Source: Saprospiraceae bacterium
GTDB lineage: Bacteria > Bacteroidota > Bacteroidia > Chitinophagales > Saprospiraceae
Length of the DNA stretch: 64,000 nt
Reading direction: 5' to 3'
Assembly (NCBI GenBank): GCA_020628645.1
Contig: JAHDES010000032.1
Coordinates: 1 to 64,000, forward strand
Shown here piece by piece: positions 43,923-53,368 of the stretch (position 1 is its first letter; each line of letters begins with the position of its first letter). Below the pieces are notes generated by a model. That model saw only the letters and a list, made by a program, of their open reading frames with translations. It was not told the DNA's origin and searched no databases. The position numbers were made by a program, and so were the translations under genes.

Positions 43923-45245
43923 ATGAAAAACTTAGCACTACATTGGCAAATCCTCATCGGAATGGTATTAGGAATTGTATTTGGTATATTAGCTTCTAGT
44001 ACTGGATTAGAATGGTTCGTAAATGACTGGATTGCTCCTTTCGGCACAATTTTCATCAAGTTATTAAAGTTAATTGCCATCCCTTTGATATTGGCATCTT
44101 TAATAAAAGGAATTGCTGATCTTCAAGACATTTCTAAATTTTCCAAAATCGGCGGAAAAACAATTGTCCTTTATATTTTCTCGACTTTAATTGCCATTAT
44201 TATTGGTTTAACACTCGTAAATATAGTAAACCCTGGAGATGGAATATCTCAGGAGACCATTGATACCTTGACAGCAAATTATGCCAATGATTCTAGCATT
44301 CAAAAGAAAATGGAAACGGCTAGTTCTACTAAAAATACAGGGCCACTACAATTTCTAGTAGATATTGTTCCTGATAATATATTCAAAGCCACTGCTGATA
44401 ATGGTTCGATGTTGCAAGTCATTTTCTTCGCGATATTATTTGGTATCGGTTTATTACTAATTGAAAAAAAGAAAGCCAAACCAGTTATTGATTTTGTAGA
44501 TGGTTTTAATGAAGTGATCTTAAAAATTGTTGACTTAATTATGCTGATCGCTCCTTATGCGGTATTCGCACTTCTAGCAAAAGTAATTGTTTCTACAAGT
44601 GATCCAGATTTATTGATGTCATTAGTGACCTATGCAATCACAGTCGTTGTTGGCTTATTATTAATGATTGGGGTATATTTAACAATTATCGCTTTGTATG
44701 TTGGTAAAAGCCCAATGTGGTACCTCCAACAAATTTCTCCAGCTCAATTATTAGCCTTTTCTACCAGTTCAAGTGCAGCTACTCTTCCTGTCACCATGGA
44801 ACGTGTCACCGAACATGTCGGCGTAGATAAAGAAGTAAGTAGTTTTGTACTACCTGTAGGAGCAACGATCAATATGGATGGTACCAGTTTATATCAAGCT
44901 GTTGCAGCCGTATTTATTTGTACAGCACTAAAACATGATATTACCTTTGCCGATCAATTGACCATTGTGTTAACTGCACTTTTAGCATCCATTGGCTCGG
45001 CTGCTGTCCCCGGGGCAGGAATGGTGATGTTAGTGATTGTATTGGAATCCATTGGTTTTCCAGCAGAGAAATTAGCGATTGGATTAGCCTTAATCTTTGC
45101 TGTAGATCGACCTTTAGACATGTGTAGAACGGTCATTAATGTAACTGGTGATGCTACTGTTGCCACGGTTATTGCTAAATCAGAAGGGAAATTGGGCACA
45201 CCCAAACCCAAAAATTGGGATGATAATTATGAAGCCGTAAAATAA
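43923..45245 (+). CDS. Dicarboxylate/amino acid:cation symporter (DAACS)
   Basis: 440 residues, inner-membrane glutamate-transporter-homolog (SLC1-like) family. The two hairpin and unwound-helix motifs are present: STSSSAATLPVTMERV and NMDGTSLYQAVAAVF, followed by GSAAVPGAG and the C-terminal DRPLDMCRTVINVTGD that binds substrate and cation. It probably takes up glutamate, aspartate or C4-dicarboxylates with Na+ or H+. Confidence 0.93.
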   Translation: MKNLALHWQILIGMVLGIVFGILASSTGLEWFVNDWIAPFGTIFIKLLKLIAIPLILASLIKGIADLQDISKFSKIGGKTIVLYIFSTLIAIIIGLTLVNIVNPGDGISQETIDTLTANYANDSSIQKKMETASSTKNTGPLQFLVDIVPDNIFKATADNGSMLQVIFFAILFGIGLLLIEKKKAKPVIDFVDGFNEVILKIVDLIMLIAPYAVFALLAKVIVSTSDPDLLMSLVTYAITVVVGLLLMIGVYLTIIALYVGKSPMWYLQQISPAQLLAFSTSSSAATLPVTMERVTEHVGVDKEVSSFVLPVGATINMDGTSLYQAVAAVFICTALKHDITFADQLTIVLTALLASIGSAAVPGAGMVMLVIVLESIGFPAEKLAIGLALIFAVDRPLDMCRTVINVTGDATVATVIAKSEGKLGTPKPKNWDDNYEAVK

Positions 45246-45256
45246 TGACTAAAAAG

Positions 45257-45313
45257 GTCGTGGCACGACTTTAATGTATAGATTTAGTCCAGAAATAGAA
45301 GTCGTGCGCCGAC
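45257..45313. repeat. Inverted repeat after the symporter gene
   Basis: GTCGTGGCACGACTT (45257-45271) is mirrored by AAGTCGTGCGCCGAC (45299-45313) at 13 of 15 positions, around a 27-nt loop. There is no T-run, so it is a palindromic element rather than a clear terminator. Confidence 0.5.
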
Positions 45314-45340
45314 TAATCAGGTGTAGTAAATTTAATTAAT

Positions 45341-45685
45341 ATGAAATTTTTTCTAGGTATAATTTGTATTCTTTTGATTGGATTCTTTACACAAGCATAT
45401 CTCCCTTGGTGGGGCATCGCAGGCATTGCTCTTTTAACTGGAATTGCATTAGGTGAAAAAGGGCGACCAAGTTTTTGGTATGGTTTCATCGCTGTCTTCT
45501 TATTATGGGGAGGTATGGCATTCTATTTAAGTAATGGTAATGATGGTATTCTAGCAGAAAAAATAGGGGCGCTATTGGGCGGCATTCCGGGAATAGCTGT
45601 AATTCTTATCACAGGCTTTTTGGGTGGATTAGTGGGTGGATTGGCAGCTTTGACGGGTAGTTTAGGGAGGGCTTGGGTTCAATAA
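45341..45685 (+). CDS. Small Gly-rich integral membrane protein
   Basis: 114 residues with about four TM segments and no polar domain. Phrases such as GKRPSFWYGF-like GEKGRPSFWYGFIAVFLLWGG and the Gly-rich end GFLGGLVGGLAAL suggest a conserved Bacteroidota family, but I cannot name it. It lies 56 nt before fmt on the same strand and may be cotranscribed. Confidence 0.65.
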   Translation: MKFFLGIICILLIGFFTQAYLPWWGIAGIALLTGIALGEKGRPSFWYGFIAVFLLWGGMAFYLSNGNDGILAEKIGALLGGIPGIAVILITGFLGGLVGGLAALTGSLGRAWVQ

Positions 45686-45741
45686 TATCTACACTATAAA
45701 ATAGTTTTCAATTTTTATTTTTACTAAAAAGCAATCAACGA

Positions 45742-46662
45742 ATGCGTATAATTTTCATGGGAACACCCGATTTCGCGGTGCCGAGTTTTTCAATACTAGT
45801 CGAAAATGGATTTGATGTAGTTGCAGTCATCACGGCAGTTGATAAATATGGTGGAAGAGGAGGTAAAAAATTATTACAATCTGCGGTTAAGAAATATGCC
45901 CTTTCTCAAAATATACCCGTTTTACAACCTAAAAATTTAAAACATCCAGATTTTGTAGAAGAATTACGTTCTTATCAAGCAGACTTACAAGTAGTAGTTG
46001 CTTTTCGAATGTTGCCCGTTATAGTTTGGGATATGCCCCCAATGGGTACGATCAATTTACATGGTTCCTTATTACCAAAATATCGAGGTGCGGCTCCGAT
46101 TAATTGGGCGGTCATTAATGGCGAACCAGAAACAGGCGTAACCAGTTTTAAACTCAAACACGAGATTGATACAGGTAATATGATCTTTCAAGAAAAATTA
46201 TCCATCGGAGAAGAAGAAACCGTCGGAGAAGTACATGACCGAATGATGGAACTAGGCGCGAAAGTGGTATTAAAAACCGTTCAAGCCATTGAAAAAGGAG
46301 AGTTCCCACTCCTTCCTCAGGATGATACAAAGGTTTGTAAAGCACCAAAAATCCATCACGAAACCTGTGAGATTGATTTTTCAAAACCAATTGATGAAGT
46401 CCACAATTTCATTCGCGGACTCAGCCCCTATCCTACCGCTTGGACTACTTTAGAAGATCAAAAATTAAAAGTCTTCAAAGCCAAACGAGAATATGCCTTC
46501 CACGACCTCCCAACTGGAAAATGGATCACTGATAATAAAAACTACTTAAAAGTCACTGTAAAAGGAGGCTTCATTCACCTTCTCGACCTCCAATTACAAG
46601 GACGCAAACGAATGGAGGTCAACGCTTTTTTAAATGGGTATAAGTTAGTTCTCTCCAATTAA
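45742..46662 (+). CDS. fmt: Methionyl-tRNA formyltransferase
   Basis: Formylates initiator Met-tRNA with 10-formyl-THF. 306 residues. MRIIFMGTPDFAVPSF opens the protein, and the catalytic loop NLHGSLLPKYRGAAPINWA supplies the Asn-His pair. The C-terminal OB-like domain is complete. The next gene starts 10 nt after the stop. Confidence 0.96.
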   Translation: MRIIFMGTPDFAVPSFSILVENGFDVVAVITAVDKYGGRGGKKLLQSAVKKYALSQNIPVLQPKNLKHPDFVEELRSYQADLQVVVAFRMLPVIVWDMPPMGTINLHGSLLPKYRGAAPINWAVINGEPETGVTSFKLKHEIDTGNMIFQEKLSIGEEETVGEVHDRMMELGAKVVLKTVQAIEKGEFPLLPQDDTKVCKAPKIHHETCEIDFSKPIDEVHNFIRGLSPYPTAWTTLEDQKLKVFKAKREYAFHDLPTGKWITDNKNYLKVTVKGGFIHLLDLQLQGRKRMEVNAFLNGYKLVLSN

Positions 46663-46671
46663 TAAAAAAAA

Positions 46672-47892
46672 ATGAAAAACTCCTTGTTTCTAATACTTCT
46701 AATTTGTTTGGTTGGATGTAAAAAAGTGAAGAGAGAGTATAAAGAGTTGGATTTTCAGCTTGAAACCTATGAATGGGATGAAAATCCTTATAATTTCTCC
46801 TCTAAAATAAAAGATTCTATTTTAGTAGAAAAAGGACCTCAAAGAGCAGCTTGGCGCTTTTCGTATGTAGGAGATATAAAAAATATGCATAAGGTGTGGG
46901 ATATTGATCGAACTGTAAAAAAGGACTTGCCAAAATCAAAAAGAGATAGCTTTAGTTTATTTGAAGAAAAAAATGCCCTTAAATATATCTTAGATCAAGC
47001 AAAAACACATCAAGTAGTAATAATAAATGAAGGACATCATATGCCTCAGCATAGAGTTTTTACAAGTCAATTACTACAAGGATTAAAACAAAATGGATAT
47101 CAACATTTAGGCTTAGAAAGTTATTACGCAAGTCCAAAAAATGATTCTATCTTACAAGCAATCGGATACCCTACTTTACAGTCTGGATTTTATACAAAAG
47201 AACCACAATTTGGAAATTTAATAAGAATGGCTCATGAGCAAGCTTATAACATATTTGGATACGAAAGCTATGGGCATGCAAATGGAAAAGAAAGAGAAAT
47301 AAATCAAGCAAAAAACATCCAACAATATTTGTTAAATCACCCAAATGAAAAGCTATTAATTCATTGTGGCTTTGATCATGGATATGAAGGTGCATTGAAC
47401 AGTAAATGGGAAAAAGCAATGGCAGGAAGATTTACTGAATTTACAAATATCAATCCATTAACTATAAATCAAGTTATCTACTCCGAAAGAAGTGAAAAAA
47501 AATACGAAAACCCTTATTATCAACTTACAGATGTAGAAAAACCAAGTGTTTTTATTAATCAAAAAGGAGAAATATTTGGAGAATATAATAATGGAGGTTG
47601 GTTTGATATAGCCGTATTTCACCCAAGAAGTAATGGACTTAATCGACCAAAATGGATGATCTTTGGAGATAGATATGAGGAAAAATTTTCTTTTGAAGAT
47701 GCAAAAATAGACTGTCCATGTTTAGTACTAGCCTATAAAAAAGGTGAAAAAATAGGTCTAGCAGTACCTTATGATATTCAAGAAACAAAAGAGAAAAGTG
47801 TAAATTTAATATTGGATAAATCAGATTTTGAAATCGTGATCTGGAATAAAAAAGGAAAAGCGCTTAAAACTGAGGTTAGAAATAGCAACTGA
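46672..47892 (+). CDS. Lipoprotein with an EreA/ChaN-like (TIKI superfamily) domain
   Basis: 406 residues with a lipoprotein signal (lipobox LVGC, Cys at about 16). Residues about 110-260 read VVIINEGHHMPQHRVF, then GYQHLGLESYYAS and LLIHCGFDHGYEG. This E..H / GLE / H arrangement resembles the metal-binding erythromycin-esterase and ChaN-like fold. The assignment is by pattern and moderate. The C-terminal 110 residues are beta-rich and unknown. Codon use is AT-richer than in fmt. Confidence 0.6.
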   Translation: MKNSLFLILLICLVGCKKVKREYKELDFQLETYEWDENPYNFSSKIKDSILVEKGPQRAAWRFSYVGDIKNMHKVWDIDRTVKKDLPKSKRDSFSLFEEKNALKYILDQAKTHQVVIINEGHHMPQHRVFTSQLLQGLKQNGYQHLGLESYYASPKNDSILQAIGYPTLQSGFYTKEPQFGNLIRMAHEQAYNIFGYESYGHANGKEREINQAKNIQQYLLNHPNEKLLIHCGFDHGYEGALNSKWEKAMAGRFTEFTNINPLTINQVIYSERSEKKYENPYYQLTDVEKPSVFINQKGEIFGEYNNGGWFDIAVFHPRSNGLNRPKWMIFGDRYEEKFSFEDAKIDCPCLVLAYKKGEKIGLAVPYDIQETKEKSVNLILDKSDFEIVIWNKKGKALKTEVRNSN

Positions 47893-48068
47893 TTTTAAGT
47901 AGTTAATCAACCTAAATCGATTTTGTTTTCTCAAATAAAAACATCCGACTTCATTTGTACTCAACTCGCAATAAACAAAAATAAAAAATTGATTCTCTGA
48001 CCTTCAGTCATTTCTCTGTGCATTCTTATATTAATTGCTTCATCATAAACAATCAAAAACGAAATCCA

Positions 48069-48890
48069 ATGAAAGTCCAACTCACCTTAATCATCACTGG
48101 CTTACTTTTTTTGAGTAATTGTAGATTACCAAAGAAAATATTATCACAAGCAGGAGGGAAAATTGTTGAATATGAAGTCTCCAATGATTCCTTAAAAATC
48201 CAAATCAACAATTCATTAGATTGTCCCTTACGAATATCCGCTAATTCAACCCACGAAGCACTTCAAGCGAAAATAGTAAAAAACTTTCCTGTGAATATTG
48301 CCCCAAAAAAAGATACCCTACTTACCTACTGGACAGATAAATCAAAAGAAGAAATCCAACTAACATTTTCAGCAATGATGGGAAATCCAAAAGATCCTAT
48401 TCAAAAAAAAGAGATCAATCTTCCCTTTAAAAAAGGCGATAAGTATAAAATTATTCAAGCTTACAACGGTAGTTTTTCTCATTCTTCTGAATATTCCAGA
48501 TATGCCCTTGATTTTAATCTAGTTACTGGCGATACCATTTGTGCAGCAGCAGATGGAGTTGTAGTTGGTGTAATTGAAGAGTATTCTAAAGGGGGAAAAA
48601 CTAAAAAATGGAAAGATTATGCTAACTATATTACCATTTTCCACCCTGATATGAATTTATACACCCAATATGTGCACCTAATGCATCAAGGGAGTTTAGT
48701 AGAAGTTGGAGATATTGTCAAAGCAGAACAAATTATTGGTTTATCTGGAAAAACGGGTTATACCGACGTAGAACATCTTCATTTTAATGTTTTAAAAGCG
48801 AATGATACTGGAATGGAATCTACCCCTATCAATTTTAAAGAAGGGTATAAAGGCATTGATCTAAAAAAAGGAGTTTGGGTGGAAAAATAA
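48069..48890 (+). CDS. M23 (LytM) family lipoprotein with an incomplete zinc site
   Basis: About 273 residues from the ATG at 48069. An earlier in-frame ATG (48018) would precede the lipoprotein signal MKVQLTLIIT..LSNC and is less likely. The C-terminal LytM domain has the usual DFNLVTGDTICAAADGVV and HLHF motifs. However, the first zinc ligand, normally His four residues before the Asp, is Arg (YSRYALDF). Hydrolase activity is therefore doubtful; it may be a non-catalytic activator or binder, like some LytM factors. Confidence 0.75.
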   Translation: MKVQLTLIITGLLFLSNCRLPKKILSQAGGKIVEYEVSNDSLKIQINNSLDCPLRISANSTHEALQAKIVKNFPVNIAPKKDTLLTYWTDKSKEEIQLTFSAMMGNPKDPIQKKEINLPFKKGDKYKIIQAYNGSFSHSSEYSRYALDFNLVTGDTICAAADGVVVGVIEEYSKGGKTKKWKDYANYITIFHPDMNLYTQYVHLMHQGSLVEVGDIVKAEQIIGLSGKTGYTDVEHLHFNVLKANDTGMESTPINFKEGYKGIDLKKGVWVEK

Positions 48891-48926
48891 AGCAATCCTA
48901 CCAATATTTTATAAAAAACAAGTGGT

Positions 48927-49142
48927 ATGAAAAAGTCAATACTAGAAAACATCAAACAAATATTATTAATCGTATTTAGCGTTGTTCTTGGTATATTTCT
49001 AAGTGAGCGAATAGAGGAACGAAAAAATAAAGATGAAGCTGCTCTTTTATTGTCAAAAATAAAATCTGAGGTAACTAAAAACAAACAACTTTTAGAATAT
49101 TGGGTACCTTATCACTTTGTAATCGTTCATCAATATGAATAA
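48927..49142 (+). pseudogene. Truncated DUF6090-like membrane protein
   Basis: 71 codons: a TM helix with ENIKQILLIVFSVVLGIFLSE, then RIEERKNKDEAALLLSKIKSEV, the standard start of DUF6090-like proteins of about 200 or more residues. The frame ends (VHQYE, stop) inside the first codons of the SDR gene, overlapping it by 8 bp. The remaining family length is missing. It is a remnant cut at the SDR gene border, the second decayed member of this family in the window. Confidence 0.65.
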
Positions 49143-49899
49143 AAGTATTGCCATAGTAACGGGAACAAGCAGATTAAAAGGAATTGGAAAAGCCATTTGT
49201 CTCGAATTAGCCAAACAAGGATGTGATATTTTCTTTACCTACTGGACAGATTATGATAAACAAATGCCTTGGAGTCTTAAAGATGATGAACCCTCATTAA
49301 TTCAAAAAGAATTAGAAAATTATGGCATAAAATGTAAAAAATTAGAGTTGGATCTAACACAAGAAAATTCCATTGGTCTATTATTCCAAGAAGTCGAAAA
49401 AGAATTTGGTACTGCTTCTATTCTGGTAAATAATGCCACTTATAGTACCATGACTTCCATTGACAATATAAATGCGAAAGAACTAGATAAACACTATGAA
49501 TTAAACATAAAAGCGACCACTTTATTAAGTGCTGAATTTATTAAAAGATTCAATTACAAAGAAGGAGGTCGAATCATAAATATTACTTCTGGACAATCTT
49601 TAGGACCAATGCCCAATGAAATCGCCTATGCCATGACGAAAAGTGCAATCGAAATGCTCACCTATACCTTAGCTAGTGAAATTGCAGCAAAAGGAATAAC
49701 CATTAATGCCATCAATCCAGGGCCAAATGATACGGGCTGGATGGATCAAGAATTAAAAGAAAAACTCCGAAAACAATTCCCTATGGGAAGAATTGGCAAT
49801 CCTTCTGATACCGCAAATTTAGTGGGTTATTTAGTTAAAAAAGAAGCAGCATGGATTACTGGGCAAATCATTCATTCCGAAGGTGGTTTTAAACGATAA
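49135..49899 (+). CDS. SDR family oxidoreductase
   Basis: 254 residues, classical SDR: VTGTSRLKGIGKAI (nucleotide binding, about 8-21), NNAT, catalytic Ser in NITSGQS, and YAMTK with Tyr and Lys. NPGPNDTGWM follows. The close match of phrases such as DIFFTYWTDYDKQMPW to SDRs I remember from Bacillus hints at horizontal transfer, but this is from memory only. The gene start overlaps a truncated membrane-protein gene. Substrate unknown. Confidence 0.85.
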   Translation: MNKSIAIVTGTSRLKGIGKAICLELAKQGCDIFFTYWTDYDKQMPWSLKDDEPSLIQKELENYGIKCKKLELDLTQENSIGLLFQEVEKEFGTASILVNNATYSTMTSIDNINAKELDKHYELNIKATTLLSAEFIKRFNYKEGGRIINITSGQSLGPMPNEIAYAMTKSAIEMLTYTLASEIAAKGITINAINPGPNDTGWMDQELKEKLRKQFPMGRIGNPSDTANLVGYLVKKEAAWITGQIIHSEGGFKR

Positions 49900-49924
49900 A
49901 AAATCAAGGCTCTTATTAAGAATC

Positions 49925-50029
49925 AGGTGGAAAATTAAACAAAGCTCTAAAAACTACCTGAAAAGGGTGAAAATCTATTGATTTCATCAAATTTAGAGCC
50001 ATTTTTAACGCTAAAATTAGCATCCACCT
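49925..50029. repeat. Nested inverted repeat before the lyase gene
   Basis: Outer arms AGGTGGA (49925-49931) and TCCACCT (50023-50029) and inner arms GCTCTAAA (49944-49951) and TTTAGAGC (49992-49999) are nested. The about 105-bp element ends about 45 nt before the lyase start and could be another palindromic repeat. Confidence 0.45.
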
Positions 50030-50072
50030 AGTTGTTTATATGAGCCAAAATCAATTGAATAAAATTACATTC

Positions 50073-51287
50073 ATGATAAAAAAAGTAATATTCTTTCTAA
50101 TTGTGATATTAATCCACGGAGCCTGTGATTTAGATAATACAGCTCCAGCTACCATCTTGGTGGATACTAAAAAATTAATACAAACTAAAATACACATTCA
50201 AAAAAATGATCCTACTCTCCTACCCGCATTTAATCAACTAATCAAAGAAGCGGATCAAGCACTTCAAGAAGGTCCTTTTTCGGTAACCCATAAAGAAAAA
50301 CTTCCACCGAGTGGAGATCAACATGACTATGCAAGCTATAGTCGATACTGGTGGCCCGATCCAGATAAAGTAGATGGACTACCCTACATACGTCGAGATG
50401 GCGAAACCAATCCTAAAAGTCAAAGTCTTAACGAATCGGATCGTCAACGTATCGGAGCACTAGCACGAAATTGTGAAACCTTGGGCCTAGCCTACTATTT
50501 GACTGCTGAAGAAAAATATGCTGAAAAAGTTGCTGAACTTCTTCGTGTCTGGTTTCTTGATCCAACTACTCGCATGAATCCAAATGTTAATCATGCCCAA
50601 TGTAGACCCGGCCATAATAATGGTTCTAAATCTGGTATATTGGATGGACGGCTCTTGGTATCTGCTTTGGAAGGATCATTACTTATTAAGGGGTCCAAAA
50701 CGCTAAATGATAAAGAATATAAAAACTTGAAAGAATGGGCTGAAAAATATTTTAAATGGCTGACGACTAATCAAATGGCATTAGATGAGGCTGCATCCAA
50801 GAATAATCATGGCTCCTATTATGATGCTCAAGCCATTTATTTTGCACTTTATTCTGAAAACTATGAAGCAGCAACACTAATTGCAAAGGAGTTTAATGAG
50901 AATCGAATCCTATCTCAAATTCAGAATGATGGTTCAATGCCAGAAGAAATTGCTCGTACTCGTCCACTTTTTTATAGTATTTATAATCTTCATGCCATGT
51001 TTCTTGTCGCATATCTTGCTGAAAAAGTTGATGTAGATATTTGGAAAGCAAAAGATAATAATTCTCGTTTAAGAAAAGGACTTGATTTTCTTGTGCCATA
51101 CTCTGATTCAAATAAAAAATGGCCGCATCCTACTCTTGGAGATGCAGACCGAATGGAATTATTTCCAATTCTTCAAATGGCAAATCACGCTTATCCAGAT
51201 GGAGGCTACTTAAATAGTTTAAAAAAATTACCAAAAGAAAAGTCTAATATCCATCGTGCTAATCTTGTCTTTCCTTTAATGCGTTAA
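50073..51287 (+). CDS. Alginate-lyase-fold polysaccharide lyase, lipoprotein
   Basis: About 404 residues from the ATG at 50073. The ATG at 50040 would add 11 residues before the lipoprotein signal (MIKKVIFFLIVIL, lipobox HGAC). The rest is an (alpha/alpha) toroid of the PF05426 alginate-lyase type: RYWWPDPDKVDGLPYIRRDG, NCETLGLAYYLT, CRPGHNNGSKSGI, KNNHGSYYD and RTRPLFYSIYNLHAM, which bear the likely catalytic His and Tyr. It probably cleaves uronate-containing polysaccharide at the cell surface. It is not inside a PUL (no SusC/D nearby). Confidence 0.85.
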   Translation: MIKKVIFFLIVILIHGACDLDNTAPATILVDTKKLIQTKIHIQKNDPTLLPAFNQLIKEADQALQEGPFSVTHKEKLPPSGDQHDYASYSRYWWPDPDKVDGLPYIRRDGETNPKSQSLNESDRQRIGALARNCETLGLAYYLTAEEKYAEKVAELLRVWFLDPTTRMNPNVNHAQCRPGHNNGSKSGILDGRLLVSALEGSLLIKGSKTLNDKEYKNLKEWAEKYFKWLTTNQMALDEAASKNNHGSYYDAQAIYFALYSENYEAATLIAKEFNENRILSQIQNDGSMPEEIARTRPLFYSIYNLHAMFLVAYLAEKVDVDIWKAKDNNSRLRKGLDFLVPYSDSNKKWPHPTLGDADRMELFPILQMANHAYPDGGYLNSLKKLPKEKSNIHRANLVFPLMR

Positions 51288-51400
51288 GACCTTAGTTTAA
51301 ATCCAAAACGGCTTTTCAATAAAGATAATTCTATCAAATTGTGTTTCCTAAATCAAATAAAATGACTACATTTCAAACAAAGTATCTATTTGTGGGTTAA

Positions 51401-51553
51401 TCCTTTTTTCTGTGTACAGGACAAAAATAATTGTTAGAAGGATGCAAGGGGTTAAAACCACCTTGAAACGGGACTTATTCCAACGTAATTTATTGCGTTG
51501 CCCTTAAAAAGAACCACTTATTCTAAGTTTTGTCCTGTACACAGTCCTTTTTT
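51401..51553. mobile_element. 135-bp MITE with perfect TIRs and 9-bp target duplication
   Basis: The 17-bp end CTGTGTACAGGACAAAA (51410-51426) is repeated as a perfect inverted copy at 51528-51544. TCCTTTTTT flanks both sides (51401-51409 and 51545-51553), as a 9-bp target duplication. The interior has no ORF but contains the 21-bp near-palindrome also seen at 14054-14074 (here 51445-51465). It is a non-autonomous element that would need a transposase elsewhere in the genome. The flanking 51288-51400 and 51554-51676 show nothing else. Confidence 0.9.
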
Positions 51554-51676
51554 ATAGTTTTAAATTTATACCCAAATCTATTCATAAATACCATGTATAA
51601 AAAAATATCAGTCTAGTATTTCACTTTTAACTATTAAACAGAAAGAAAAATTCAACTGAGTAAAATTATTTTCAAA

Positions 51677-53368
51677 ATGAAAAATCAAATCCTTCTTTTC
51701 TTTTTCGTAACTATTTGCGCCAATTTACTCGCACAAGATCGAGTTACTGGTAAAAACTTTGCAACCCGTTCCGAAGTGATTGCACAAAATGGAATGGTTT
51801 GTACCAGCCATCCCCTCGCCTCTCAAGTCGGATTAGATATATTAAAAGCTGGAGGAACAGCCATAGATGCCGCCATCGCTGCAAATGCTACCCTCGGCTT
51901 AATGGAACCTACAGGTTGTGGCATTGGCGGTGATTTATTTGCCATAGTTTGGGATGCCAACACGCAACAATTGTATGGACTAAATGCCAGTGGTCGCTCG
52001 CCTCAATCCTTAACCTTAGATTATTTTAAAAAAGAAGGAATTACAAAAATACCTGCCCTTGGCCCTCTTCCTGTGAGCGTTCCTGGCTGTGTTGATGGAT
52101 GGTTTGAATTACACAAGAAATTTGGTAAACTTTCTATGACTCAACTCCTCAATCCTGCCATTGAATACGCCGAAAAAGGCTTTCCAATGACGGAATTGAT
52201 CGCCTATTATTTTAATCGTTCTGTTCCTTACTACATGCGACAATCTTTTGAGAATATAGAAGACACCTACACTGTAAATGGAAAAGTGCCTCAAAAGGGA
52301 GAAATTTTTAAAAATCCTTATTTGGCAAATACCTACCGAAAAATAGCAATGGGAGGACGAAATGCTTTTTACAAAGGTGAAATAGCACGAACTATCTCAG
52401 ATTTCATTCAAAAACAAGGTGGATTTTTATCTTTTGAAGATTTAGCGAATCACCAATCAGAATGGGTTGCCCCCGTTTCTACGAATTATCGAGGCTATGA
52501 TGTTTGGGAATTACCACCAAATGGGCAAGGCATCGCAGCCCTTCAAATTTTGAATATTTTAGAAAACTTTGATCTCCAAAAATATGGTTATGGTAGTAAA
52601 GAACATATTCATTATATGACAGAAGCTAAAAAATTAGCTTTTGAAGATAGAGCCAAATATTACGCAGACATGGACTTTACTGATGTTCCAGTGGAGCAAC
52701 TCATCTCTAAAAAATATGGAAAAGAAAGAGCTGCACTTATCAAAGAAAATCGAGCAGGATCATACAATGCTGGTGAAATTAGTGCTGGCGAAACGATTTA
52801 TCTAACCGTTGCCGATCAATATGGTAATATGATCTCCTTAATTCAAAGCAATTATCGGGGAATGGGTTCAGGTATGGTGCCTCCCAAATTAGGATTTATG
52901 TTGCAAGATCGTGGTGAATTGTTTTCCTTGATTGAAGGACAAGCCAATACCTACGAACCGAATAAACGCCCTTTTCATACTATAATTCCTGCCTTTGTTA
53001 CTAAAGATGGACAGCCTTATATGAGTTTTGGGGTGATGGGTGGCGATTTTCAGCCACAAGGTCATGTTCAAATTTTAGTGAATATGATTGATTTTGGGAT
53101 GAACCTGCAAGAAGCTGGTGATGCCCCTCGAATGGATCATACAGGTTCCTCTACACCAATGGGCGTGGTAGCGGAAGATCGAGGTCAAATTCGACTAGAA
53201 AGTGGATACGATTATGAAATTGTCCGTCAGTTAATGGGAATGGGGCATAAAGTAGGTTTTGCTAGGGGCATTTATGGTGGGTATCAAGCTATTTTGTATG
53301 ACATGGAGAACAAAGTTTATTATGGAGCGTCTGAATCTCGAAAAGATGGACAAGCTGTTGGTTACTGA
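51677..53368 (+). CDS. ggt: Gamma-glutamyltransferase (Ntn hydrolase)
   Basis: 563 residues. Signal peptide 1-19, so periplasmic. The large-subunit part has GMVCTSHPLASQVG and GGTAIDAAIAANATLGLMEP. Self-cleavage before Thr373 (GETIYLTVAD) would generate the small subunit with Thr373 as nucleophile; spacing to the Asp matches E. coli Thr391. QSNYRGMGSGMVPPKLGFMLQDRG follows as in the YwrD-like group. It degrades glutathione and other gamma-glutamyl peptides. Confidence 0.93.
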   Translation: MKNQILLFFFVTICANLLAQDRVTGKNFATRSEVIAQNGMVCTSHPLASQVGLDILKAGGTAIDAAIAANATLGLMEPTGCGIGGDLFAIVWDANTQQLYGLNASGRSPQSLTLDYFKKEGITKIPALGPLPVSVPGCVDGWFELHKKFGKLSMTQLLNPAIEYAEKGFPMTELIAYYFNRSVPYYMRQSFENIEDTYTVNGKVPQKGEIFKNPYLANTYRKIAMGGRNAFYKGEIARTISDFIQKQGGFLSFEDLANHQSEWVAPVSTNYRGYDVWELPPNGQGIAALQILNILENFDLQKYGYGSKEHIHYMTEAKKLAFEDRAKYYADMDFTDVPVEQLISKKYGKERAALIKENRAGSYNAGEISAGETIYLTVADQYGNMISLIQSNYRGMGSGMVPPKLGFMLQDRGELFSLIEGQANTYEPNKRPFHTIIPAFVTKDGQPYMSFGVMGGDFQPQGHVQILVNMIDFGMNLQEAGDAPRMDHTGSSTPMGVVAEDRGQIRLESGYDYEIVRQLMGMGHKVGFARGIYGGYQAILYDMENKVYYGASESRKDGQAVGY

